NCBI GenBank assembly: GCA_023150195.1
Contig: JAKLLI010000155.1
Location: 1 to 6,953, forward strand
Direction: 5' to 3'
DNA length: 6,953 nucleotides
Origin: Azonexus sp.
GTDB lineage: Bacteria > Pseudomonadota > Gammaproteobacteria > Burkholderiales > Rhodocyclaceae
Part shown: positions 1 to 6,210 of the stretch, one piece after another
How positions within the stretch are numbered: the stretch's first letter is position 1
Layout: each line of letters starts with the position of its first letter
Program-made: the position numbers and the translations under genes
Notes under the pieces: generated by a model
Database searches by the model: none
What the model saw: only the letters and a program-made list of their open reading frames with translations
What the model was told of the DNA's origin: nothing

Positions 1-2
1 TT

Positions 3-677
3 GCCGAAAACGAACGCGAGCAGGTGCGCGGCCGTGCCGTGGTGGTCAAGCGCCTCAAGCCGCTGCCCATCGAAGCCGTGGTTCGCGGCTATGTGATCGG
101 CTCCGGCTGGAAGGATTATCAGGACACCGGCGCCATCTGCGGAATTGCCCTGCCCGCCGGACTCAAGCTGGCAGCCAAGTTGCCGCAACCCATCTTTACG
201 CCGGCCACCAAGGCCGAAGTCGGTGATCACGACGAAAACGTGTCCTACGATCAAGCCGCCGCCAATTGCGACGCCACGCTGGCCGAGGCCCTCAAGGGGA
301 CTGGCAAGACCGGCGCCCAGCTGTGTGCCGAAGCCCGCGACGCGGCGATCCGCCTCTATCAGGAAGCCGCCGCCTTCGCTGCCACGCGGGGCATCATCAT
401 TGCCGACACCAAGTTCGAATTCGGCATTGATGCCGCCGGTACCCTGCACCTGATTGACGAAGCCCTGACCCCGGATTCCTCCCGTTTCTGGCCGGCCGAT
501 CAATACGCCGAAGGCAGCAACCCGCCGTCTTACGACAAGCAGTATGTGCGCGACTATCTGGAAACCCTGGACTGGGGCAAGGTTGCCCCCGGCCCCAAAC
601 TGCCGGAAGAAGTGATTGCCCGCACCAGCGCCAAGTACCAGGAAGCCTACGAAAAGCTGACCGGTCACACGCTGTAA
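3..677 (+). CDS. purC: Phosphoribosylaminoimidazole-succinocarboxamide synthase (SAICAR synthase), 3' part
   Basis: The enzyme joins aspartate to CAIR with ATP to give SAICAR in cytosolic de novo purine synthesis. The frame is already open at base 3 (reads [12 protein letters not shown]), so the true start lies left of the window and the GTG at 24 is internal. 224 residues are visible. Family hallmarks seen are [16 protein letters not shown] (63-110), [19 protein letters not shown] (189-245), the second SAICAR synthase signature [10 protein letters not shown] (396-425), and [13 protein letters not shown] (456-494), which carries conserved Asp and Arg of the substrate pocket. The tail ([21 protein letters not shown]) is typical of the longer, roughly 300-residue betaproteobacterial/yeast-like form rather than the 237-residue E. 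coli form. The next gene starts 69 bp downstream after a hairpin. Identification is secure; only the N-terminus is missing. Confidence 0.97.
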   Translation, partial: AENEREQVRGRAVVVKRLKPLPIEAVVRGYVIGSGWKDYQDTGAICGIALPAGLKLAAKLPQPIFTPATKAEVGDHDENVSYDQAAANCDATLAEALKGTGKTGAQLCAEARDAAIRLYQEAAAFAATRGIIIADTKFEFGIDAAGTLHLIDEALTPDSSRFWPADQYAEGSNPPSYDKQYVRDYLETLDWGKVAPGPKLPEEVIARTSAKYQEAYEKLTGHTL

Positions 678-691
678 CGATGTCTTGATGA

Positions 692-712
692 ACCCGGCAC
701 GATGTGCCGGGT
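692..712 (+). terminator. 9-bp hairpin after purC without a T-tract
   Basis: ACCCGGCAC (692-700) pairs perfectly with GTGCCGGGT (704-712) around a GAT triloop, 14 bp after the purC stop. The bases that follow (CAAACGGC) are not T-rich. It may be a weak terminator, an mRNA 3' end stabiliser or a partial attenuator before the next gene. The stem is seen directly; the role is inferred. Confidence 0.45.
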
Positions 713-746
713 CAAACGGCAGTGTCCCGCAACCCAGGAGACTGCC

Positions 747-1520
747 ATGCGACTTTCCCACGGCCTCAGACTGGATGCCCTGCCGCAACCCGGCATCCGC
801 CAACTGCCCACGCTGCGCGCACTAACCTGGCTGAAAGCCGGCTGGGCCGACCTGCGTGCCAACCCCTTGCCTTCACTGGCTTACGGCCTGCTGTTTGCCT
901 TGGGCGGCGACCTGATCCTGCTGACCCTGCTGGATCAACCCCATCTGTTTACCGTGGCGCTCTCCGGCTTTTTCCTTGTCGCGCCGCTCCTGGCCGCTGG
1001 CCTGTACGAATTGAGCCGCAGCCACGCCAACGGCGAACGCCTGATGTTCATCGATAGCCTGCGCTGCTATCGCAGCAATGGCGAATCGCTGGCCCTGTTC
1101 GGCCTGATGCTGGCCTTGCTGATGCTGCTTTGGGAGCGTTTTTCCGCGGTCGCGTTTGCCCTGCTTAGCGGGGGCGGCGCCTTCAATGGCAGCGCACTGC
1201 TCACCGAAATCATTCTGGCCGGCGAGCATTTGCCCTTCGTCCTGACCTGGCTGATCATCGGCGCGCTGCTGGCCGGACTGGTCTTTACGCTGGCTGTTGT
1301 CGCTGTCCCCATGATGCTCGACCGGCAAACCGACGTCGTTACCGCGATGGCTACCAGTTTGCGTGCAACGCTGGCCAATCCGGCGCCCTTGCTGGTTTGG
1401 GCCGCGCTCATCGTCGGCCTCACCGTGCTCGGCTTTGCCACCCTGCTCTTTGGTCTGGTGGTGATCATGCCGATTCTCGGCCATGCCTCGTGGCATGCGT
1501 ATCGCGACCTAGTAGAATAA
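747..1520 (+). CDS. DUF2189 family multi-pass inner-membrane protein
   Basis: A 257-residue hydrophobic protein of unknown function. The start at 747 is chosen because AGGAG (736-740) sits 6 bp upstream; the earlier in-frame start at 702 lies inside the hairpin and lacks such a site. After a short soluble N-terminus (residues 1-40, with a WLKAGWADLRANP stretch typical of DUF2189) there are about five or six membrane segments: roughly 43-60, 66-88, 114-140, 160-188 and a long 213-245 stretch that may be two helices. The protein ends with HASWHAYRDLVE (246-257), which resembles the conserved C-terminal HASWHAYRDL motif of DUF2189. It stands alone between the purC hairpin and a strong terminator, so it is probably monocistronic or reads through from purC. 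The family call is from recalled motifs. No enzymatic or transport residues are evident and no function is proposed. Confidence 0.85.
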   Translation: MRLSHGLRLDALPQPGIRQLPTLRALTWLKAGWADLRANPLPSLAYGLLFALGGDLILLTLLDQPHLFTVALSGFFLVAPLLAAGLYELSRSHANGERLMFIDSLRCYRSNGESLALFGLMLALLMLLWERFSAVAFALLSGGGAFNGSALLTEIILAGEHLPFVLTWLIIGALLAGLVFTLAVVAVPMMLDRQTDVVTAMATSLRATLANPAPLLVWAALIVGLTVLGFATLLFGLVVIMPILGHASWHAYRDLVE

Positions 1521-1539
1521 AGTCCATTGACGCCAAACC

Positions 1540-1564
1540 GGGGCGGCCACGACCGCCCCTTTTT
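1540..1564 (+). terminator. Rho-independent terminator after the DUF2189 gene
   Basis: GGGGCGG (1540-1546) pairs with CCGCCCC (1553-1559) around a 6-base loop CCACGA and is followed directly by TTTTT (1560-1564). It lies 20 bp after the DUF2189 stop and only 14 bp before the ATG of the peptidase gene, leaving almost no room for a separate leader. Confidence 0.9.
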
Positions 1565-1578
1565 CTTGCCCCGAAAAC

Positions 1579-1833
1579 ATGACGACCACCCCCAATCCCC
1601 TGCTCGATTTCTCCGACCTGCCGCGCTTTGACCAGATCCAGCCGGAACACGTCAAACCCGCCATCACCCAGTTGCTGGCCGAAGGCCGCGTCCTGATCGA
1701 ACGCCTGACCGCAGACACCACCCCCGCCACCTGGGGCGATTTCGCGGGTGCGCTCGGAAGTCTCGCGCTTCTACAGCGAACTCGGCCAGAACCTGAAGCT
1801 GTTCGACAAATACCGCACGCTGAAGAAAAGTGA
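1579..1833 (+). pseudogene. prlC: Detached 5' fragment of the oligopeptidase A gene
   Basis: From ATG 1579 the reading frame encodes the normal oligopeptidase A N-terminus: a PLLDFSDLPRFDQIQPEHV segment, then a helix ending ADTTPATWGDFAG at about residue 57 (nt 1747). Beyond that the frame reads unrelated residues (LGSLALLQRTRPEPE) to a stop at 1831-1833, while the expected protein continues in the next frame from about 1754 (EVSRFYSELGQN). Compared with E. coli OpdA, roughly 35 residues between these two points are absent (the part resembling LGRIFSPVSHLNSV...ELREAYEQTLP). Frame arithmetic requires a loss of length 3n+2, so about 107-110 nt. No good Shine-Dalgarno precedes ATG 1579 (CCCCGAAAAC). 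As read, translation from the native start gives an 84-residue abortive product. A sequencing or assembly error could explain one base but not the missing block. Confidence 0.8.
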
Positions 1834-3532
1834 GGCCTACGCGACGTTGACCGCAGAACAGCAAAAAATTGTCGATAACGAAATCCGCGACTTCCGCCTG
1901 GGGGGCGCCGAATTGCCGGAAGACCAGAAGCCGCGCTTCCAGGCCATCATGGAAGAACTCTCGCAACTCGCCGCCAAGTTCTCGGAAAACCTGCTCGATG
2001 CGACCAACGCCTTTGCCGAGATCGTCGCCGATGAAGCCGTGCTCGCCGGCCTGCCGGACGATGTGAAAGAGGCGGCCCGCCTCAATGCCGAAAAAGCCGG
2101 GATCGAGGGCTGGAAATTCACCCTGCACGCCCCGTCCTACGGCCCGGTGATGCAATACGCCGAGAATCGCGAACTGCGCGCCCGCATGTACCGCGCCTAT
2201 GCCACCCGCGCCGCCGAATTCAACGACGGCAGCTCGAAGGCGGAATGGGACAACACGCCGATCATGAAGCGCATCCTCGAACTACGCGAGGAAGACGCCA
2301 GGATGCTCGGTTTCGCCAACTTTGCCGAAGTGTCGCTCTACCCGAAGATGGCCGACACCCCGGCGCAGGTGCTGACTTTCCTGCGCGAGATGGCGGCCAA
2401 GGCCAAGCCCTTTGCCGAACGCGACATGGCCGAACTGCTGGCTTTTGCCCAAGACGAACTCGGCATCGCCGATTTCCAGCCCTGGGATGCCGCCTACGCC
2501 TCGGAAAAGCTGATGCAGGCGCGCTACGCCTTCTCCGAACAGGAAGTGAAGCAATACTTCACCGAACCCAAGGTGGTCGCCGGCCTGTTCAAGGTGATCG
2601 AAAGCCTGTTTGGCGTTCACGTGAAAGCCGATGAGGCCCCGGTGTGGAGCGAAGATGCCCGCTTCTACCGTATCGAAACGCCTTCGGGCAATCTGGTGGG
2701 CCAGTTCTACATGGATCTCTACGCCCGCGAAACCAAGCGTGGCGGCGCATGGATGGACGAAGCGCGCTCGCGCAAGCGCACCACGGGCGGTATCCAGACG
2801 CCGATTGCCTACCTCAACTGCAACTTCGCCCGCCCGGTGGGTGGCAAGCCGGCCACCTTTACCCACGACGAAGTCATCACCCTCTTCCACGAAGCCGGCC
2901 ACGGCCTGCACCACCTGCTGACGCGCGGCGAGGAACTGGGCGTTTCCGGCATTCACGGCGTGGAATGGGATGCGGTCGAACTGCCCTCACAGTTCATGGA
3001 AAACTACTGCTGGGAATGGGACGTCCTGCAAGGCATGACGGGCCATGTCGATACCGGCGCCGCCCTGCCGCGCGCACTCTACGACAAGATGCTGGCCGCC
3101 AAGAATTTCCAGAGCGGCATGATGACGGTACGCCAGCTGGAATTTTCCATTTTCGACATGCGCCTGCATTGCGAATTTGACCCGAAAGGCACGTCGACCG
3201 TGATGGACCTGATTCAGGAAGTCCGTCAGGAAGTCGCGGTCCTTTTCCCGCCAGCCTGGCACCGTTTCCCCAACAGCTTCTCGCACATTTTTGGCGGCGG
3301 CTATGCCGCCGGCTATTACAGCTACAAGTGGGCGGAAGTGCTGTCTGCCGATGCGTATGCGGCCTTCGAGGAAGCCGGCAATCCCTTTGATGCCACGGTG
3401 GGCAAGCGCTACCTCGACGAAATCCTGTCACGCGGTGGTTCGCGCCCGGCACTGGAAAATTTCAAGGCCTTCCGTGGCCGCGAACCCAGCCCGGACGCGC
3501 TGTTGCGCCACAGCGGCATGGTGGCGGCCTGA
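1748..3532 (+). CDS. prlC: Oligopeptidase A, M3 zinc metallopeptidase, frame lacking the native N-terminus
   Basis: Oligopeptidase A degrades short peptides in the cytosol, including cleaved signal peptides. This frame holds 594 residues from GTG 1748, against about 680 in E. coli OpdA. The catalytic half is intact: TLFHEAGHGLHHLLTR with zinc ligands His381 and His385 and catalytic Glu382, third ligand Glu411 in AVELPSQFMENYCWE, and the substrate-binding HIFGGGYAAGYYSYKWAEVL at about 513-532. The C-terminus LENFKAFRGREPSPDALL matches the family. The normal first ~57 residues are encoded in another frame from 1579 and about 35 more are missing, so GTG 1748 is only the first available start and has no convincing SD. 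The product, if made, would lack part of the N-terminal helical lobe that borders the substrate channel, so activity is doubtful; many annotators would call the whole locus a pseudogene. The stop overlaps the xth start. Confidence 0.85.
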   Translation: MRSEVSRFYSELGQNLKLFDKYRTLKKSEAYATLTAEQQKIVDNEIRDFRLGGAELPEDQKPRFQAIMEELSQLAAKFSENLLDATNAFAEIVADEAVLAGLPDDVKEAARLNAEKAGIEGWKFTLHAPSYGPVMQYAENRELRARMYRAYATRAAEFNDGSSKAEWDNTPIMKRILELREEDARMLGFANFAEVSLYPKMADTPAQVLTFLREMAAKAKPFAERDMAELLAFAQDELGIADFQPWDAAYASEKLMQARYAFSEQEVKQYFTEPKVVAGLFKVIESLFGVHVKADEAPVWSEDARFYRIETPSGNLVGQFYMDLYARETKRGGAWMDEARSRKRTTGGIQTPIAYLNCNFARPVGGKPATFTHDEVITLFHEAGHGLHHLLTRGEELGVSGIHGVEWDAVELPSQFMENYCWEWDVLQGMTGHVDTGAALPRALYDKMLAAKNFQSGMMTVRQLEFSIFDMRLHCEFDPKGTSTVMDLIQEVRQEVAVLFPPAWHRFPNSFSHIFGGGYAAGYYSYKWAEVLSADAYAAFEEAGNPFDATVGKRYLDEILSRGGSRPALENFKAFRGREPSPDALLRHSGMVAA

Positions 3533-4296
3533 TGAAGCTGGCGGCCTGGAACGTCAATTCGCTCAAGGTGCGCCTGCCGCACCTGCTCGACTGGCTGGCA
3601 GAGGCCAAGCCGGATGCCCTCTGCCTGCAGGAATTGAAGCTGGAAGACCACAACTTTCCGCGCGCCGAGATCGAGGCCGCGGGCTACCACGTCGCCTTTT
3701 CCGGCCAGAAAACCTATAACGGCGTCGCCCTGCTCGCCACCTCGCCCATCGAGGATGTCATCTGCGGCAACCCGCTGTTTCCCGACGAACAAAAACGCCT
3801 GATCAGCGGCACCGTGAACGGCGTGCGCGTGGTATCTGCCTACATGCCCAACGGCCAGGAAGTCGGTTGCGACAAGTACGACTACAAGTTGCGCTGGCTG
3901 GATGCGCTGGCGCAGTGGCTGGAGAGCGAACTCAAGCACTACCCGCAACTGGCGCTGTGCGGTGACTACAACATCGCCCCGGACGACCGCGACGTACACG
4001 ACCCCAAGCGCTGGCAGGATGGCATTCTGGTTTCGCCGCCTGAGCGCGCGGCCTTCCAGCGCCTGCTCGGCCTCGGTCTGGCCGACAGTTTCCGGCTCTT
4101 CGAACAGCCGGAAAAAACCTTCAGCTGGTGGGATTACCGCATGCTCGGTTTCCAGAAAAACCTCGGGCTGCGCATCGACCATATCCTGCTCTCGCCACCG
4201 TTGGCTGAAAAATGCACCGCCGCCGGCGTTGACCGTGCACCGCGCAAACGTGAACGGCCCTCCGACCATGCGCCGGTCTGGGCCACGCTGGATTGA
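3532..4296 (+). CDS. xth: Exodeoxyribonuclease III / AP endonuclease
   Basis: A Mg-dependent nuclease of the exonuclease-endonuclease-phosphatase fold that cuts DNA at abasic sites and removes blocked 3' ends in base excision repair. All 254 residues are present, slightly shorter than E. coli XthA (268). Active-site residues line up: Asn7 (WNVNS), Glu34 (LQELK), Tyr104 (AYMPNG), Asp145 and Asn147 (GDYNIAP), Asp216 (GLRIDHIL), and Asp245-His246 (PSDHAPVW). The FSWWDYR segment (about 197-203) matches the FSWFDYR DNA-contacting loop of the E. coli enzyme. ATG 3532 shares its A with the TGA of the peptidase gene (TGATG), implying translational coupling. The regulator gene follows after 7 bp. If translation of the damaged peptidase gene is reduced, coupled expression of xth could suffer as well. 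Assignment is firm. Confidence 0.96.
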   Translation: MKLAAWNVNSLKVRLPHLLDWLAEAKPDALCLQELKLEDHNFPRAEIEAAGYHVAFSGQKTYNGVALLATSPIEDVICGNPLFPDEQKRLISGTVNGVRVVSAYMPNGQEVGCDKYDYKLRWLDALAQWLESELKHYPQLALCGDYNIAPDDRDVHDPKRWQDGILVSPPERAAFQRLLGLGLADSFRLFEQPEKTFSWWDYRMLGFQKNLGLRIDHILLSPPLAEKCTAAGVDRAPRKRERPSDHAPVWATLD

Positions 4297-4303
4297 AAAC
4301 ACG

Positions 4304-4972
4304 ATGACGACACCGGTCGACCGCAATAGCCTGCTGAAGCTCTACCCGGCACTGGCCGGCCTGCCCGCAGATCTTCTGGACAGCCTGCTCCGCCCGGAAG
4401 CGGTGATGACCCTGCCGGCCGGTACGCAGGTGTTTGCCGAAAGCCAGCCCTGTCAGGGCTTTCCGCTGTTGCTCTCCGGCAGCATTCGCGTCATCAAACA
4501 GGCGGCCAACGGTCGGGAACTGATGCTCTACCGTGTCAGTCCCGGCGGCTCCTGCATCATTTCGTCCAGTTGCCTGCTCGGGCGTAGCGATTACAACGCC
4601 CGTGGCATCGCCGAAACGCCGTTGACCCTGCTGGCCTTGTCGCCGGGCGAGTTCGCCCGCCTGTTGGTCGACCATGCGCCCTTCCGTGATTTTGTTTTCC
4701 ATCTGTTCTCCGAGCGCATTGCAGAACTGATGCAGCTGGTTGAAGAGGTTGCCTTTACCCGCCTCGATCAGCGGCTCGCCCGCCTGCTGCTCAACCGGCA
4801 GGAATCCACGCTTTCCGTCACCCATCAGCAACTGGCCGACGAACTGGGCAGCGTCCGCGAAATCGTCAGCCGACTGCTCAAGGGCTTTGCAGCGCAAGGC
4901 CTGGTCACTTTGGGGCGCGAACAGATCGTCCTCGTTGACCGTGAAGGTTTGAACAAAATGCTCTCTGTGTGA
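4304..4972 (+). CDS. Crp/Fnr-family transcriptional regulator
   Basis: A 222-residue regulator with a cyclic-nucleotide-type beta-roll (about 35-115), a dimerisation helix (about 126-152) and a C-terminal winged helix-turn-helix (171-212: VTHQQLADELGSVREIVSRLL). The start at 4304 gives a full-length family protein; an open frame extends upstream inside xth but encodes nothing family-like. The recognition helix reads R185-E186-x-x-S189-R190, combining the CRP Arg-Glu start with the FNR ExxSR pattern. There is no N-terminal cysteine cluster as in FNR, and no CRP-like cAMP phosphate-binding Arg-Ser pair is apparent in the beta-roll. Cysteines are C50, C84 and C90, the latter two in GGSCIISSSCLLG. 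The effector is therefore unknown; thiol or sulfur sensing is only a guess. It is co-directional with and 7 bp after xth. Its stop codon lies inside a CRP-like palindrome preceding the DUF2892 gene, a likely target. Confidence 0.92.
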   Translation: MTTPVDRNSLLKLYPALAGLPADLLDSLLRPEAVMTLPAGTQVFAESQPCQGFPLLLSGSIRVIKQAANGRELMLYRVSPGGSCIISSSCLLGRSDYNARGIAETPLTLLALSPGEFARLLVDHAPFRDFVFHLFSERIAELMQLVEEVAFTRLDQRLARLLLNRQESTLSVTHQQLADELGSVREIVSRLLKGFAAQGLVTLGREQIVLVDREGLNKMLSV

Positions 4973-4983
4973 CTCAGGTTACA
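4968..4983 (+). promoter_or_regulatory. CRP/FNR-type operator in front of the DUF2892 gene
   Basis: TGTGA (4968-4972), six bases CTCAGG, then TTACA (4979-4983) matches nine of ten fixed positions of the CRP consensus TGTGA-N6-TCACA. The left half overlaps the TGA stop of the regulator gene. The dyad centre at 4975.5 would be at -41.5 for a start at about 5017, the classic class II activator position. The match is seen directly; binding by the adjacent regulator is inferred from its RExxSR recognition helix. Confidence 0.6.
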
Positions 4984-5002
4984 GACCCCGGTCGCCATCC
5001 CG

Positions 5003-5010
5003 GATAAAGT
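5003..5010 (+). promoter_or_regulatory. Possible -10 region of the DUF2892 gene
   Basis: GATAAAGT at 5003-5010 offers two overlapping -10 candidates, GATAAA (5003-5008) and TAAAGT (5005-5010), each four of six to TATAAT. The second keeps the important first T, second A and last T and places the operator centre near -41.5. No -35 hexamer is evident, as expected for an activator-dependent promoter. The call is tentative. Confidence 0.4.
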
Positions 5011-5043
5011 TCAGCCATCCAAACCCCTCACGGAGCACACATC

Positions 5044-5235
5044 ATGAAAAGCAATGTTGGCGGCATCGACAAAATCCTTCGTATCGTTGCAGGCGCCGGC
5101 CTGCTTGGCGCAACCGTTGCCGGCATGCTGCCGGCCTGGGGCTACATCGGCATCGTCCCGCTGGCCACCGGCCTGATGGGCTGGTGCCCGCTCTACCCGC
5201 TGCTCGGCATGAATACCTGCCCGATGAAGAAGTAA
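5044..5235 (+). CDS. DUF2892 (YgaP-like) small inner-membrane protein
   Basis: A 63-residue protein with two predicted membrane helices, about residues 10-29 (ILRIVAGAGLLGATVAG) and 31-52, separated by a tight turn. It ends in the cysteine-containing motif GWCPLYPLLGMNTCPMKK (Cys48, Cys59) typical of DUF2892, the domain that forms the membrane part of the rhodanese YgaP. No rhodanese domain is attached here. The start ATG 5044 is supported by GGAG at 5032-5035, 8 bp upstream. The gene is flanked by the CRP-type operator and -10 candidate upstream and a strong terminator downstream, so it looks like a single-gene unit under control of the neighbouring Crp/Fnr regulator. Molecular function is unknown for stand-alone members; a sulfur or thiol link is inference from YgaP and the two cysteines. 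Confidence 0.88.
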   Translation: MKSNVGGIDKILRIVAGAGLLGATVAGMLPAWGYIGIVPLATGLMGWCPLYPLLGMNTCPMKK

Positions 5236-5265
5236 GCGTACACACCAAGCTTTTCTCGTTTTCCC

Positions 5266-5300
5266 AAAAGGCGGCCGGGGTAACCCGAGCCGCCTTTTTT
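5266..5300 (+). terminator. Rho-independent terminator after the DUF2892 gene
   Basis: AAAAGGCGGC (5266-5275) pairs with GCCGCCTTTT (5289-5298). An inner stem CGGG/CCCG closes a GTAA (GNRA-type) tetraloop, with A5288 bulged, and the run of six T ends at 5300. The A-tract on the left arm suggests it may also work in the opposite direction against transcription from the IS3 element. Confidence 0.92.
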
Positions 5301-5305
5301 GTCTG

Positions 5306-5330
5306 TTTGACCCTCTTTTTGTTGGTCAAA
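5306..5330. repeat. Short inverted repeat between the terminator and the IS3 element
   Basis: TTTGACC (5306-5312) and GGTCAAA (5324-5330) form a perfect 7-bp inverted repeat with an 11-base T-rich spacer. It lies in the 39-bp gap between the terminator and the IS3 terminal repeat. It might be a second hairpin of the 3' region or a leftover end of the IS21 element whose 3' part survives on the far side of the IS3 copy. Neither role can be shown here. Confidence 0.4.
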
Positions 5331-5339
5331 AGGGACATA

Positions 5340-5377
5340 GGGTAATCCCCCCATTTTTAGCAGCGGTCAGAAGTAGA
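5340..5377 (+). repeat. IS3 element terminal inverted repeat, orfB end
   Basis: Begins GGGTAATCCCCCC (5340-5352), identical to the reverse complement of the other end (6523-6535). Similarity continues inward (TTTAGC-GC-GT-A-AAGTAGA) with one base of length difference and a few mismatches. The orfB stop codon (5357-5359) lies inside this repeat. Confidence 0.85.
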
Positions 5378-6210
5378 GTTGGTTAAAAGAGCTGACTTCT
5401 GTTTCGGGGTAATGCCACCGAGCGCCATGTTGGGGCGCTCGTGATTGTAGGTCCACATCCAGTCGGTCGCATAGTTCTGCACCTCTTCAATCGATTCGAA
5501 CAGGTAATGGCTTAGCCAGTCGTAGCGGACCGTCCGGTTGTAGCGTTCGACATAAGCGTTCTGCTGCGGATTGCCGGGCTGGATGTGATCAAGCCGTATG
5601 CCTCGGCGTTCTGCCCAGGCGATGAATGTGCCGCTGATGTATTCGGGACCGTTATCGCTGCGAATGACCTGTGGTTTTCCTCGCCACTCGATGATCTGAT
5701 CCAGTGCCCGTACTACCCGCTCTGACGGCAACGATAGGTCAATATCGATCGCCAGGGCTTCCCGGTTGAAATCATCAATCACATTGAGCAAGCGATAGCT
5801 TCGGCCATCCGAAAGTTGGTCATGCATGAAATCCATTGACCAGCATTGGTTGATGCTTTCCGGCACGGCTAGGGGTTCCGGCTTCTCCCGGACGATCCGC
5901 TTTCTCGGCTTGATCCTCAGGTTCAGCTCCAGTTCGCGGTAAATGCGATACACCCGTTTGTGATTCCATCGGTAGCCCTTCACGTTGCGCAGGTACAAAA
6001 AGCACAGTCCGAATCCCCAGTTGCGTTGGTTGTGGGTCAGCCGGATCAGGTGGTCGGCGATTTCGACATTCTCTGCTGACTGCTTTGCCTGGTAGCGGTA
6101 ACAGGTCTGGCTGATGCCAAACGCCAGGCAGAGGCCACTCGGATGCTGACGCCGTTCTCTACGGTTCGTTGTGCCATCTCGCGTCGGCAAGATGGCTTCA
6201 CCACTTTTTT
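5357..6210 (-). pseudogene. IS3-family OrfB transposase (DDE integrase), frameshifted
   Basis: OrfB supplies the RNase H-like catalytic domain and is normally made as an OrfAB fusion by -1 frameshifting. In the -1 frame after the slippery site the expected N-terminus is seen ([12 protein letters not shown]...ENGVSIRVA), but the rest ([14 protein letters not shown] onward) is in a different frame. The change lies at about 6131-6132, where two bases are extra, or one is missing, relative to the family reading SIR-x-A-C-x-AF. The fusion product would stop at 6046-6048. Downstream the catalytic domain is complete: an HTH_21-like segment, [34 protein letters not shown], and the DDE triad Asp in WSMDFMHD (5831-5833), Asp in IRSDNGPEY and Glu in [10 protein letters not shown], with 35 residues between the last two. 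The C-terminus is [15 protein letters not shown]. An open frame to 6256 exists, but its first ~40 residues are non-homologous. Confidence 0.85.

Noticed and set aside
873..1496. A 207-codon open frame on the - strand
   Set aside because: It is antisense to the DUF2189 gene and rich in Gln/Gly/Arg with no family-like motifs, as expected of a shadow frame in GC-rich coding DNA.
1513..1532. TAGAAT (1513-1518) and TTGACG (1527-1532) as a promoter for the peptidase gene
   Set aside because: The elements are in the wrong order relative to each other, neither has a partner at proper spacing, and both lie before the terminator hairpin.
3902..4303. N-terminal extension of the Crp/Fnr regulator into xth
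   Set aside because: The extension is Arg/Ser-rich out-of-frame xth sequence. ATG 4304 gives the usual family length of about 220 residues.
3409..4326. A 305-codon open frame on the - strand
   Set aside because: It lies opposite xth, whose active-site residues are all present on the + strand. The antisense product has no recognisable domain.
5042..5338. A - strand open frame of 98 codons across the DUF2892 gene and terminator
   Set aside because: It reads through the terminator hairpin and antisense to a well-supported small gene. Its composition is not protein-like.
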